Positions 34,937-47,692 of a DNA stretch of 64,000 bases are shown here, one piece after another. The DNA lies in assembly GCA_029783825.1 (NCBI GenBank), contig JAREIK010002450.1, positions 2,136,539 through 2,200,538 on the forward strand, given 5' to 3'. A program made the position numbers and the translations under genes. How positions within the stretch are numbered: position 1 is the stretch's first letter; every line of letters begins with the position of its first letter. Under the pieces are notes generated by a model. The model made no database searches. It worked only from the letters and a program-made list of their open reading frames with translations, and had not been told where the DNA came from. Origin of the DNA: Sapria himalayana (taxonomy: Eukaryota; Streptophyta; Magnoliopsida; Malpighiales; Rafflesiaceae).

Positions 34937-37900
34937 TTAAGGGTTTGATGGGAACATTTTCCTCATCCAATGGCACCTCTCACGCCTCTTACAAAAAATG
35001 GGAACTTCTAATTTTTTGACCTTTCTTGTTTCTATTTTTTGAAAAATTGAACATGGGATTTTTTTTTTCCCAATCTTGGTCCATAACACTTCACAAATAT
35101 TAAAAAAAAAATCCGTTCTACCATGCTTGGGGCTACCTAACAATTCTCTACCTCTACCCAAGGTGGAGAGACTCATACTAGCACATGGCTTTAAAAAATT
35201 AGACTTTACTGACGACAATAACTTCGTAAACATATTAATGACATTTTTGTTTGTGTGTATTTTTTGCAAGCACAATTGACTTTTCATCTAATACAACCCA
35301 TTTCTAAAGGTATCATATATCAATATGCTTCAACCTATCATGGAAATTCAAATTTCTAGAAGGATATGTAGCACTCTATCATATCATATAATATATATAT
35401 TCTATCACACAACCAAGTCTTCAAAAAATATTTTAATCCATAAATTTTTTTTACCATCTTCATTAGTTGTAATGAACTTATCCTCAATGCTAGATAGTGA
35501 TCGGCACTTATGTGGCATGGATTGTTAGGATATAGCTCATTTTCCAAATGTTACTACATAACCATAAGTAGATTTACATGAATCCGAATCATCCATCATA
35601 TTAGAATAATTATATCCAAGAAACATGAGTTTTAACCCACCCTAGCACAAAGATAGTTGAGAAGTACCTCAGGGGTATATCAATAAAATTTAATAATAGC
35701 CTATAGTATTTAATCAAATTTGAGTGAAAATGATTGATATTGCTTATAGTGTGTGCCATATCCAATCTAGTGTAAACCATTGCATACAAAAGACTATGAT
35801 TGATGAGGCATAGAGGTTGTGACTCATGTCTCTCCTTTCCTCATTCGTCTTGGGACTTTGCTATGTGTTTAATTAAAATGTTTCATTTAAAGAGTTGAGA
35901 TCAGCTTATCCTCTTTGATAAAAAATCTTTTAAGAACTTTATCTTTATATTATTCTTAAGATAACTAGATATGCTTAGAAGGGCTATCATAGATGAAACT
36001 CATCAATAAAATATGTATGGCTAGCCTATGTCTTCCATAAAAAAATTTACCAACTCTCTGTTAGGTTTGTTAATTTGTACTCTATCATTACTAATAATTT
36101 GTAAATCATTAACATATAATAAAAGTAAAAGTCTTTCATCATGCAGCATGTGACTAAAAAATACACAGTAGCTACAAGATATGTGCTGAAAGTCATGAGA
36201 ATCCTCGAATGAATAAACTTTGTTGTACCACTACATATGAGCTAATATAAAATCATACAAGCTCTTGTTCAGTTTACAAATAAGACATTCCTTCATTCTA
36301 CAATGAATCCCTTATGTTGATCTATGTAGAGAGCCTTATGAAGGTTACCATAAAAAAATACAATCTTTACATCGAGTTGATCAATTACTAAATCCAAACT
36401 CAAAGTCAAACTAAAAATTATTTGAATAGAAGAAATCTTCATTGTAGGAAGAAATTTTTCATTTAAATTAATTCTTTTATTTTGACTAAACCTTTTGACT
36501 ACTAATTGAACCTTGTATCTCACTTGGGAATTGTAATCACTACATTATAGTCTAAAAAGTCAACTAATTTTTAGTCTACTTCTATTTTGGTTAGGGTACC
36601 ATATTGTAAGTCTGGTTGACATGAAGAAACTTCATCTCTTCCTACATAGCTTAAAGTTATTCCTCTTTATTCTCTAGAGAGATGAACTCCTAAAAGGTCT
36701 TGGGCTCACATGTAACCATGAGTAATGTGTAATTATAAAATCTAGAGGATATCTTATGGGGTCTAGATGATCTTCTTAGTTCAAATTGAGATATATGATC
36801 ATGAACATCTGAGTCCTACCTAATTCTAGCTAGAATATGGTCCATCACCTCCTGAATTGACATATCTCGTGGCTCAAAAATATCAAGTGAATCCTATGAA
36901 TGGAAATTATTAGGTAGCTACTTAATTTCCCCCATTTAATTAGATTGATCTCTATAATATTAGCATCATATTTGATCAAATAAAAAATCTATGGAATCAC
37001 TCTTCTCACTATTTCGGAAGACTATCATCTACTAAATTGATCCTCCAAAAAAATTGCATCTTTTCTTCAAACAATATTCTTAGTAATTGAGTCCCACAAT
37101 ATGAACTTGAACTCATTATGTTCATTGCCAATGAAGATGCATGAATATATAGTATCTTCAAATTTAAATCATTTATCCCTTCGGATTTGATTATGAATGA
37201 AGGCTTTGCATTTGAAAACTCACAAGTGATCATATGAGATATATTTCCTAGTCCATATTTTATTAGGAACATCTCCATCTATTATGATGATAAGAAATAT
37301 ATTGATTACATTAATATCCATGCGCAACTTCTTCTCAAAATTTCTTGGGAATATGTGCATGAGAAAATATTCAACTCTCTCCTCAATAGTTCGATCATTC
37401 TATTAGCTATGTTTTTTAATTGTGATATCTTTACTGATATTTTTTCATGTCTAATGACATGTGATACATAATAGTTGTCAAACTAACATCTATATTCTTT
37501 CCAAATATTAGAATATATGGAGATTAGTTTTCTATGGGCCTATCTTTCAATTCTAGTATGAAAATTCTAAAAAATAGGAAAGACTTGATCTTTAATTTTC
37601 AGATTATATGCCCATACTTTTCTAGAGTAATTATCAATGAATATAATAAAATAAAAGGTCCCACCATGTAATATGCTCTACATGGATAGACATCAGTATG
37701 AATAAGGTCATAGATATTTGATTTCCTTGAGGGTAAGGTTGTTAAAAGGTGCTTTATGACATTTTCTAGCCATATAGTTTATACATTCATTAAGAAAGGA
37801 TCCTTGATTAACTAGTAAGATATTTCTACAAGTTAGAAGTTAAAGGCCCTTCTCACTTACATGACCTAATCTTTTGTGTTAGAGATCAATATTATTCTTT

Positions 37901-39085
37901 TGATCAATAATATTTAATTAATCTCTTGACATTTTTGCCTAAGTGACATACAAAGTACTCTCCTTTCCCCCTCACAATATTTAATATACCTTTGGCTAAT
38001 TTTAATTGATAATCTCCAAACTAGCTCATGTATCCTATATCATCTAACATGCTAATATACATCAAGTTCACATGAATATCCAGTACATATCACCCATATC
38101 TCAACATCAGATGATGTCTTATATATATATGCATACAAATGTCTCTCATTCCTATAATTTTTAATGTCCTACTATTTCTCATCTTTACTATATGATAATG
38201 ACTAGGTGTGTATGCAACAAAAAAATTAATATGCAGGGTGATATAAAATGATGCTCATACATCAATAATCTAACTACTCTATGAAATATTAAATTCACAT
38301 AATTATCATTACTAAGTAGGATCGAGTCACCTTTTGAGATAATGCTAGTCTCTTCCTATCATCTATATCCTCTCATGTACTATTACTTTAGTCTTTTTTC
38401 AAGAACAATAGTTTTTTTTTTCAATTGTCTCAACTTATTACCATGTTAATACTTTATTACTTATCTATGTTATCACTTGTCTTTGAAAGAATGAGTTTTT
38501 TTGTTAGTCTATGTATACCTCATGGTGCTCCTGCCATGTCTCTCAAAAAAAAGAACACCATGAGATATTCTTTCATTTTCATTTCTCTTTGCTTCTCTAT
38601 ACAGTACATTTTCTAAGTTAATTTGCTTTGACACAACACCTTCAGGCGGTAACATGCTTAGAGAAACAATAAAATTATCCTTGCTATCCAAAAGTGAGCT
38701 CATCATTAGACAACCTGGTAGCTCATCTTTCAAGACAATCTTCATGGATGCAAGCTAATTCATCAATCCTTGAAAGATGTTACTGTAGGCTTTTATTAAA
38801 CTATCATCCATAAAATTTAGGTTAACTACATATCTAATAATTAATATTTTATTTCTAAACATGTTCTTTTTGAATATAGACTCTAGTTTCTCCCACAACT
38901 CAACAATCTTTATTTCATTGGCAATATATTGATAAGTATCACTACTTATACATTCCATAATTTTGAAGGCATCCATATAGTGCAAGTCTTCATTTTTTCT
39001 TCACTTAATTTTTTACATCTTAATTTCTTTTTAACTAGGTTATACAACTATTTGACTACAAGGAAGTTGTGTATTTTATTTTTCT
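34937..39085 (-). pseudogene. copia-6: gag to RNase H remnant, - strand
   Basis: Reading down the - strand, gag lies at 38985-38509 with LWEKLESIFKKNMF then the SLIKAY...GLMN region, and LKDELPGCLMMSSL, matching the copia UBN2-type gag. Pre-integrase and integrase lie at about 37.9-37.3 kb (FIDNYSRKVWAY). The integrase tail is at 37278-37009 (FSNAKPSF; KDAIFLEDQF-type end). RT is at 36523-36293 (FSLTLSLDLVIDQLDVKIVF), with an LLLLYVNDL active-site variant near 36.13 kb. RNase H is near 35.6-35.4 kb (DSDSCKSTYGYVVTFGK). The tail near 35.24 kb (NVINMFTKLL) matches NxADMFTKxL. All domains are in order but broken. The gag start abuts the hAT end at 39127. Confidence 0.85.
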
Positions 39086-39126
39086 AAATAAAAAAATTAG
39101 TTCAAGTTAACTTTATTATTATAGAG

Positions 39127-42100
39127 TAGAGGTGTCAAATATGTTGTGTTGTGCCTTCACGACCTATTTTTGGTGGCGCGGTTGGGCCACCATGCTATGC
39201 TTGGCATGACCCCACATGGAAGTGGTATTGTACTTGGCATGACACCACATAGAAGTGGTACCGTGCTTGGCATGACCCCACATAGAAGTGGTGTCATGCT
39301 AGGCACAACATGACATCTAGTTTACCTAGCCCAACATGGAAAGACTAGAACAATTCTGATAAGATGCATTCCTACCATGCTAAGTTGTCTTAGGTCATGA
39401 TGAAGCATGCTAGTTTTGTGAGCAAGGCTACCATTGGCACTGTCCACCAATCACCACCACCACCACACACCAGTGACTAGTCACCATAGAAACAAAAAAA
39501 AGAAAATATAAAATAAAAAAAACAAAGAAAATAAAACTAATTATAATACATGCACAAAACACATTAGACATAATGTTAATGAAGGTTAAGTATAAGAGGA
39601 AAAATATATAAATATAAACTATAACTATAAGTAAAGTAAAAAATGAAATTAAATTATATTCTAAACTAATGTCTAAGAGACAATCATGAAATAAAAATGA
39701 TAAATAAATTAACAATAATAGTAACAATACAATCATAAATCATAATCATCGTATCGAATGTGAATTATATCATATGAAAATAAAAATTATAAAATAAATA
39801 CAATTTTAACAAATAATAATCAATCTCAATGTCAATTAGTATCTGTATGCAAATCATTATTATCTTGTAAGTATTTGATGGTATTGCTAGTTATTGCTTC
39901 AATATTCTCCAAGTCGCATGAGTCATCATCTACCCGTAATTCTTGTGCTCCCACTATATCTTGAATGTCCAACCTTAAATCTACTTAGTTCTTCATGTAC
40001 AAGTACCTCAATGATATCTGACCACGATCTCGATATTCTATCTAAAATGATATTGGTTATAATAGAAAAGTAGACTCTGATGCTATGCTAGATACATAAG
40101 GATTTAGTAGATCCTATGCTATCTTAGACAATATATGATATGTAGATTCATATGATTTTCACCAAATTAAAATATCAAGGTTCTTATTATCATTATATCA
40201 TAGAATTTAGCAGTAATCAGTACCTAAGTATTAAGATAGCTAACTCCTATTTGATGTATAACCTCATCATTTCTTCCTCGCTAACTAAATGAAGAAGTCA
40301 TCATCTCTGGATATGGTATCAATGTCCGTAATCTGAGCTTGGAAAAAACTATTTCCATACCTAGTGTCATAATATATAAATAAGTCAGTCAATTTTTTAT
40401 GAATGAAACCTTTAGGTTGGTATCTTTGATTCATGTACATGGATTTGTATGTTAAAATATTCTCTACTCATTCCACCTTAACCCTAGGATCTAAGTAGGT
40501 AGGCAAACATTAAACAAATGCAATGGTGGACTGGTACCTTAAATACTTGGTTTCCATCTCAATGTCAATGACACTAAATGTTAGGGTGACCTATAAACTT
40601 ACTAAACATGCTACTAATAATGTATATGTGCCTAAGTACAATATAAGTGGTGGGATTGTACAAAGATGAAAATATGTTTGTCATATCATAAAAAATATTT
40701 AGAAATTTCATAAAAGAAATTCATGTATCCTAGTTAGAGTCCTCAATAATAAGTTCGTCACTCTTACTATTTACATAGTTAGATATCATGTGTTTATATC
40801 CAACACATGACTCCAACATTAAGTAAGTATTGTAATTCAATGGTGTCTTATATTCATCGGGAATTTCTTCTTATTTAGACCCATAGATAAATAGAGATTA
40901 CCAAACTTTTGTTATCTACTAAGCATCCTAAGATATTTTAGTGAGTTTCTTATTTTTTCTAATACATGAGAAATAACATTCATTCCCACCTGTACTATAA
41001 AGTTAATAATATATCACATGTAACTAACATAAAAATCTCACATAATGGTCATTCTTTAATGATCCTAACAAACATACTAATAGTGACTCTATTATTTGAT
41101 GCTTTATCAAATGTAAAACTAAATATTTTATTATGAATATCATAATCTTTAAAGATCTTTTTCATGTACTCATATATGATAGGGTCATCATGAGGATGAA
41201 AAATTTCTAGAAATCCTATTTTTTTAAGTTTCCATGTATAATCTACATAGTGGATGATGAGACATGTAAATAATACATGTCATGACTAGTCTAGATATCA
41301 GACGTCTCAGACGCCATCCCACTATATTTCCTAAATTTAATATTTATTAATTTTTTTCTAACTTATAAATTTTATTATGTGATTTCTACCTATAGACTTA
41401 GAAATTCTATGATAAATAAGATAAAAGTAGGTTTGCATGATACTGACTATCTTAGGATATTTTGAAAATAAAATCGAAAGACTCATGATCATTATTAGTT
41501 TAGTCATGCCTTTCCTCCCTAAATCATTGGGGTATATGAATGGGGCCAAAGAAGCTAAACTAGATCCAGTTTCAAAGACCCCACCGCTCAAGCCTAGTTG
41601 TGTTTGCCTGGGATCTAATAAACTATATTTTTGATGCATTAATTGACATGCTTTTTTAGGTGCTCCATGATACATGTATTTCTACATGTATATATTTTAT
41701 AATAATATATATATATTGTGCTTATTCTTTATTGGCACACCTAGAATTTTAATTTTTTTTATCTTAAAGTAAGTCCCAACAATTGCAATTCTTTTTGTTT
41801 TTTATTTTTTAGGCATTAAGTTTATGTTGAAGCCATGGAAAAAAACATAATTTTATTCTCTGACCTTTTTGTAGGATTATCATTATTAATATCCAAATCT
41901 ATGTTAATTTTATTATCATTATATTCACTATTAGCTATTATTTATTTTTTTAGTTTATGTTTAATAAAACTAATTTATATTTATAAACATATAAATAAAA
42001 AATACTCTAATTTTAGTACCATTTGGCATAAGCATAACCACAATTAGAACTAGAATTGTTGCTCGTGAGTGGTAAGTTGTAATTTGCTTTGTTGTAAAAA

Positions 42101-42470
42101 ATATTGTCATTCTAATTTCTAACTTTCAAAGGGTATAGCTATAGATAGATAGAGAAAATTAGAGAATAAAAACTCTAAATTGAGATTGAGAGAGAGAGAG
42201 ACAATAAAGAGAGTAGATGAGATGAAAAAGATATAGAATTGAGAATGAAAACTATATATATATATATATTTTTTATTATTTTTATTATTTTTATTTTGTA
42301 TTTTTTATATTGAAAACTCTAAATATTTAATCTATATTTATAAATTTTTTCTTATTAAAAAATTGTATTTATTATATTTTTTAAATATTTAAATGGGCAT
42401 GAACCTGGCAGCCATTAGATTTTTGCCCCTAGTAGTTGCAAAAAATTCCAATGCTCGGGATCTTCTAACC
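39127..42470 (-). mobile_element. hAT transposon hAT-B, - strand, 5' end lost
   Basis: The right-hand (3') terminus on the - strand is at 39127, reading TAGAGGTGTCAAATATG on +. A GC-rich subterminal zone with repeated GGCATGACCCCACATAGAAG-type units follows (39.17-39.31 kb). Transposase remnants lie from about 41.68 down to 39.85 kb, then a GA/CT tract (42.19 kb), and GGGCAAAAATCTAATGG-type sequence near 42.42 kb that parallels 56.96-57.0 kb of hAT-A. No second GACACCTCTA end was found before the LE-5 LTR, so the 5' terminus is deleted and no TSD can be scored. Confidence 0.75.
39850..41675 (-). pseudogene. hAT-B transposase remnant
   Basis: The N-terminal portion is open for 105 codons at 41675-41358. 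LLDPRQTQL and FETGSSLASLAPFIYPNDL match the same segment of hAT-A (ILDPRQ...FEVESCLALLTPFIYHNDF). SFTFDKASNN near 41.1 kb fits the hAT catalytic block (TLDNASxND), with the Asp kept and Asn changed to Lys. The C-terminal part near 39.99-39.85 kb parallels hAT-A DDSWDIKIEDIEATT. It is worn by stops and frameshifts. A 102-codon hydrophobic - strand frame at 39428-39736 lies after the transposase end and is compositional. Confidence 0.7.
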
Positions 42471-42474
42471 TTGT

Positions 42475-44345
42475 TTTGAAGTGTATGGCGATGCATGACC
42501 CTAATAGTGATATTGACTATTATCATAGTTGGGCATGAGACATCATTAAGGATTTGACTATTTATGGGTTTATGTATGTTGTCATGATAGATGATGATAG
42601 GTAAACCATGAGGCTCACTAATGCATGAGATAAACTTATATGTTAAAGCTCAAAATTGAGGTATATTAATCATTATGAGTATGATGCTCATGAAGCTAAA
42701 AATACTAATGGTTTTATATGTCACTTCATTGTACATATCTTAGAAGAATTAGTTATTAATTAATATGAATATTTTATAGAATAATCTTTAAATAGTTTCA
42801 CTTTTAGTGTAAGAGTCATATCATCAATGTGAGAGACTATGATAGGTAGTCCATAGGATGTGTGAGTGGATTATAAGGGGCTATTTGATAATGTGCTTAA
42901 AATCTTCAAACCATTGAAAATTAAAATTTTCAATGGGTTTAAATTTTAAGCGTGTTTGATAAAAAAAGTTGGGAGCAAAAAATTTTAAATTTTAAGTGAA
43001 AATTCATTGAAAATTTTAAGTTGGTAGAGACCTACTTAATGTTGAAGGTTAAACATTTTCAACAAATTTTTTTTTTCAGAATTACCATTTTATCTTTTTT
43101 TTCATTTCTTTTTCATTTTCTCATTCATGCTGCAATTCAGTTTGTGAATCTATCTTCACATCCTCCTTCCTACGCCAATACAAACCCTAACTCTAACCCT
43201 CTTTCATGATTAATTTGAGAGAGGAAATAGCAAGTCAACCAGTTGTTCATTAATTTTTATTTTTATTTTAAAAATTTGGATAGTTTTAAAGAGTTTAGAT
43301 TTTATTGGTTATTTTTTAAATATTTTTATTTCTTTTTTGAATTTATGATTTATTTATGAATATATTTTTAGGTATTTTATTTTTTTAATAAAAGAAATTC
43401 ATTAGAAATTCTATTTATGTTAGATAATATGTAATATAATGATAATAAGGATAAATATGTAAAATATATCATTTTCAGCATTCAACATTTACAGTTATCA
43501 AACAATATTTTTATATTCAACATTCAATTAACAGTAATTTATCAAACAGTTTTTTAATACAAATATAACACTTATAAAATTCAGCCTTAATTTTTTAGCA
43601 TTTATTTTTCAGCATTAATTTTTTTCAGTTTTATCAATTGAGCCCTAACTCACAAGGTAGTGATAGCCCTTTGAGTTTATTTTACTTGTATAATTCTCAC
43701 ATGTGAGATTTAAGGAAAATAAATAATGATTGTGCAAATATAATACTTATGCAGCTAAATATGCAAATACTTATAAACCATATCAATTCTTGATCTTTAT
43801 AATGCTCGAGGTTAGAGAATAATAATATACATATGAAGAAAGGGTCAAGGAAGTTGTAAAGTTAACTAAAATATATGGAATTTTGAATAAATCATGAGTA
43901 TAAATGATTTGTTGTCTTTATGGTAAAGTACTAAGAAGATAGTTATATAGTGACTATCACTGGGATGACTTAATGGTGATAACTACATTGTATGTCATTA
44001 GGGAAAAAAGGCATTTTATATCTATTTGTCCTTCATTATATATATATAAATGTAACATAAATCAAATTATTTGAACATGTATAATATGATTCAAGTGGAT
44101 AGACCCTATGATCCAAAAGTCATACCAAAGTCCTGAAATATCTTATTTACTAGAATTGTGTTGTCCCATTATTGATTAACCAAACAGCTTATACAATCTT
44201 AATGGGATTGATATCTAAATGAAAGTCTTTTTACTATTTGTATGACCGAACACCTATTGATCTTTATTGATAAAATACTTTTGGTAATAAGCTTTTGTGA
44301 CATAATTTAACCAAACAAATTAAGCAATATAATAAAATTACATTA
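42475..44345 (+). repeat. LE-5 5' LTR, R-U5 part
   Basis: It starts near GGATTTGACTATTTATGGG at about 42.55 kb, followed by GATAGGTAAACCATGAGGCTC, the TTTCACTTTTAGTG block, the MITE insertion (42877-43645), CTCACAAGGTAGTGATAGCC, and the U5 end ...AAAATTACATTA before the primer-binding site. The U3 is missing. The left neighbour is the worn end of hAT-B. Confidence 0.7.
42877..43645. mobile_element. PIF/Harbinger (Tourist-like) MITE, 769 bp, TSD TAA
   Basis: Ends are GGGGCTATTTGATAATG and (reversed) GGGCTCAATTGATAAAAC, an imperfect inverted pair. They are flanked by TAA on both sides (42874-42876, 43646-43648). Comparison with the uninterrupted LTR copy at 49.46 kb (GATTATGACTCACAAAG) shows a clean insertion with one TAA/TGA duplicated. 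TTA/TAA targets and GGGC...TTTG ends are typical of Harbinger/Tourist. A 62-codon frame inside (43021-43209) is not a transposase. Confidence 0.8.
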
Positions 44346-44351
44346 AGTTTT

Positions 44352-44370
44352 TAGTGCTAATGCCAAGGAT
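44352..44370 (+). promoter_or_regulatory. LE-5 primer-binding site
   Basis: TAGTGCTAATGCCAAGGAT is preceded by AAGTTT and followed by TGTTTAGTTTATTTGATCAG. It aligns with LE-4 (TGGCACAGTTATTAGGGAT, then TGTTTATTTTGATTAG) and with the Athila/Tat site TGGCGCCGTTGCCGGGGAT. Mutated, but the position and flanks agree. Confidence 0.65.
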
Positions 44371-44743
44371 TGTTTAGTTTATTTGATCAGAATGAGTTGA
44401 CATAATTATCTAAGAGAAATGATGATTCTTCTTTAGTAAATTAGATAGCATTATTTTGATAATTTTTTTTGATCTAGTAGTTTGTCTTGTTTTCTTGTTT
44501 GAATTGTGGATATGTTGTGTTTTGTAATTCCATAGCTCAATTTTTTTTTTCTATTTTAGCCCATCAATTAATATAGTGAAAATTTAGGACTGAACTAACT
44601 CAAATTATCATTGGGGAAGAAACAATATGACAAAGAATGGGAACAACTAAAACTATCAATACAAAGAGGCCTTTTATTCACTAAGCAATGACTTGTATTT
44701 CACACCTCATGGTAACTTGAATTAACTCTATTATCACTCATTA

Positions 44744-45434
44744 GTGAGTTATTGTGATTTGAGATTTAGGAACCATGAAGGGATCACATTCGATAATCCT
44801 TACCCAATCCTTAAAGCTTCATGTGATGATATACTTACCCAACTAGTAAAAGATTTAAGAGGAGCAAATAAAGTAGAAGTAGAATGGTCGAGACAATTGG
44901 AGAAAAGCATTAAAGACATTAACTTGAGTATGTTCATAAAGAATGCTGCATTAGAACTTGTAGTAGCTAATATAGAGAAAGTTTAGGAAGTCAAAACATA
45001 TGAGAAAGACACTATAGTAGAAGCTTATATGAATAGTATGGAGAAAGTTGAGATTAAAAACCAATAATAAGCAATTGAAGATATAGTCTTGAATATGCAA
45101 TATAAAGATATAAATGATGAAGTTTTAGTGGATGGTATGAAGGATATCAAGGAGAACCAAGAATAAAAAGTTTAAAAAGTCATGACATTTTGCAATGATA
45201 TGGAAAGAGAAAAAAAAATAAAGAAGAGATCATCTATTTAAATTATCCTTTTAGATGTTGTCTTCGAGTGATTATATATCCAACATCAATGACTGATAGA
45301 AGAATATAAGAAGGAAAGAGATTAAAAATTATATGGAAACATTAGCTTAGATAAGAAAGATTTCCATCAGATGAGATAAATTATTGATAGTTTAGCTATT
45401 GATGTTAAACATATTACTGCTTGAGAGGTAACCC
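44744..45434 (+). pseudogene. LE-5 ORF1 remnant (coiled-coil-like)
   Basis: An 80-codon open part (44744-44986) reads MSYCDLRFRNHEGITFDNPY and then a heptad-like, charged helix (LVKDLRGANKVEVEWSRQLE). After stops, similar acidic/basic repeats with NSMEKVEI and GMKDIKENQE continue to about 45.4 kb. The region ends at ACTGCTTGAGAGGTAACCC (45416-45434). The repeated 'EK(I/V)...DI...M' pattern suggests a long coiled coil. No zinc knuckle or enzyme motif. It may be a reduced gag-like protein; that is inference. Confidence 0.5.
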
Positions 45435-45539
45435 AAAAGTTTTTTTTTTTTACTTCAGGAAGTTATCTATGTTATAAAATAAGCATTACATTTATATAGG
45501 TATACTTAAACAACCCCCACACAAAAGCATTACAGATTC

Positions 45540-46110
45540 GAGTTAGTTGTGATTCTGATTCTTCAAGCCCAAATCCATAATCATTTTTTAGTACCATGAC
45601 CTTGGTATCATAGAAAGAAAATGCACATTAGAACCTTAATGACAAAGCTGCAGCTCTACGATCATGCCTATTATTGTGTTTTGACTTTGGTGTTATAGAA
45701 ATTAAGGTATCATTGGAAACAAGCTAGCAAAGCCTCAGCCATATCTCAAAGCCATGACTTTGATGTGATAGCTTGACATGTCATCACATTTTTCATTAAT
45801 AAAAAGAAACATGAGACTTCAAAGGCATCTCTTTCATAAATTAGGTCATGACTATAATAACATAACCTTAGAAATCTTTCAATAGTATTTTATTTCTCTT
45901 CCAACACCATGACAAACTTACCCTAAATGCATTCATTTAATTAATTTTATGATAGAAGGGAGACGATCCTCAAAAAAAAAAGTCAAAGAAATGAGCCATG
46001 AGGAATAAGGGAAATGACAAAAATTTGGCATCATAGAAATTACTCTAGAAACCATGGTGCCCACGATAATCTTTTTTTTTGCAAAATTAGGACATCAATA
46101 GACAAACTTA
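45540..46110 (+). repeat. LE-5 inter-ORF CATGAC array
   Basis: Units such as GTACCATGACCTTGGTATCATAGAAAG, GTGTTTTGACTTTGGTGTTATAGAAA and CAAAGCCATGACTTTGATGTGATAG recur about every 60 bp. They resemble the U3 array of the same element. Located between ORF1 and ORF2, it could act as an internal promoter/enhancer for ORF2, or derive from a duplicated U3. Confidence 0.6.
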
Positions 46111-47594
46111 GCTCTTGCAAAGAAAAAATTTATTGGAAAAAGTGGATTAAATGAATTCATTCCTCTTTTTATGGATATTATATAGAAAAGGAATTGGCTG
46201 TTATTTTGTACACAGAGAATGAGGCTATGCTTCCATTATGAAAAAAAATATATTATAATTTGGAGGGTATGAAAGGTAAAACATGAAACATTTGAGATAT
46301 TTAGGTACATTGATAGGGAGATAAAAAAATGAGTTGGTTGGATTCAAATGAGAGAAAGATAGCATATCTTTTAAGTCGCTCGATATACAACATAATTTTT
46401 CAGCATTACTAGTTTGTTGATTGATATAAAGGGAAAATAAAGGGTGACTTTGAAAGGTTATATGGATACTTGATGCATGAAAAACTCATAAGATTATATT
46501 CATATGTTCATTTTTTTTACAAACACTCCGAGTTTCGATGATTATTCTAAAGAGAGTAATTTTGCTGTGTGTCATACTAGTTGGTTATAGTTTTGACATT
46601 GAGAAGATTCTTGAAAAGTTGATTCTATGTTTCCTTGAAGGTAAATTTCATGTTCGAACAATTCATCCTTCCTTGATTACTTTATTATATCTTGCCAAGA
46701 GAGTCCCTGTTGATGAATAGGCTAATAAAATGTGTACGATTGTATCCCATGACATTGTTGGGTGATAAACAAAACTAAAAGAGATAGAAAATGAAAGAAA
46801 CTAATTCTCAAATAGGAAGAAGTGAAAGAAATTTGGGAAGTAAGACTGTTCTTCACCAGAGCTAACATAAAAGACACAAAAGAAGTGACAAAAGTCAAGA
46901 AGTAAAAGCCCGCATTGAGCATTTCCTAACTGCATAAGGAGTTATGTTTGTTGATATTTTTTATATTTTGAGAAATATGTAAAGAGATATCGAAAAAAAT
47001 AAGGAATACCTAAAAAATGAGATTTAATTCCTATTTATAGTAGTAGTAGAGGAAGCTAAAAAATAAAATGCAATATGGAAAATACATCTCAAATAAAAAG
47101 AAATGCTCTTTATCATGAACTAAGAAATTTTTTGAGATAAGATATACAAACTCTTAAAAGAATGAATGAAATGCAAGGAGATCATATTAATGGCAAAAAC
47201 TGAAACATTTGAGAGAATATATGAGATCGTCATAATGGGTTAGAAAAGAATTATGGAAAAAAAAGACAAAGTGAATGGAAATGGCATATAAAATCTAGAG
47301 ATTCAATGCATAGAGGAATTGTACAAATATAGTTCAAATCAAAAGGGCTTATATTTTATAATAAATCTTTTGAGGGTGCACTAAATCTCATTGGGCAAAA
47401 ACAAGATACATTGTGTGACATTTTGGCGACTATCTTGGATTGTGCAGCTACATAGAAGCAAGATTTGGAGAGATCATCTATTTCTATTTCACGATTTGAG
47501 TACTCTAGATTATATTTCCTCTTTAAGAAATTTAATCCTAAAGGAAAATCATATTGGCAATATCTCTCAGCTCATTGATTTGTACTTTTTTTAA
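46110..47594 (+). pseudogene. LE-5 ORF2: putative plant transposon-protein domain, broken
   Basis: Broken frames aligned with LE-7 ORF2 and LE-4 ORF2. FGGYER near 46.26 kb corresponds to LE-4 FGGYVKGFW. At 46538-46720 (60 codons) IEKILEKLILCFLEGKFHVR followed by HPSLITLLYLAKRVPVDE resembles the 'putative plant transposon protein' segment (xxNxGKLIxxEI...FPSLITxLCxxAGVPxxxxE). The C-terminal piece (47391-47594) carries ISSLRNLILKENHIGNI, preceded in another frame by LERSSIS and FEYSRLYF, shared with LE-7. A stop-free stretch never exceeds about 70 codons. Env-like position; function unknown. Confidence 0.55.
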
Positions 47595-47670
47595 ATTTCC
47601 ATATCATGATGTTATAATTAATTATGATGAATTTGTTAAATATGATGTTGGAGTTTTTTTTTGTTATTTT

Positions 47671-47692
47671 GGGGAAAGTTATTGCTTGGGGA
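47671..47692 (+). promoter_or_regulatory. LE-5 polypurine tract
   Basis: GGGGAAAGTTATTGCTTGGG lies directly before the 3' LTR and aligns with the tracts of LE-3 and LE-4. Confidence 0.6.

Noticed and set aside
39428..39736. 102-codon hydrophobic - strand frame that could be read as a membrane protein.
   Set aside because: Low-complexity Leu/Ile/Phe from AT-rich DNA in the 3' untranslated part of hAT-B.
43021..43209. 62-codon frame within the Harbinger MITE.
   Set aside because: No transposase or DDE motif; MITEs are non-coding.
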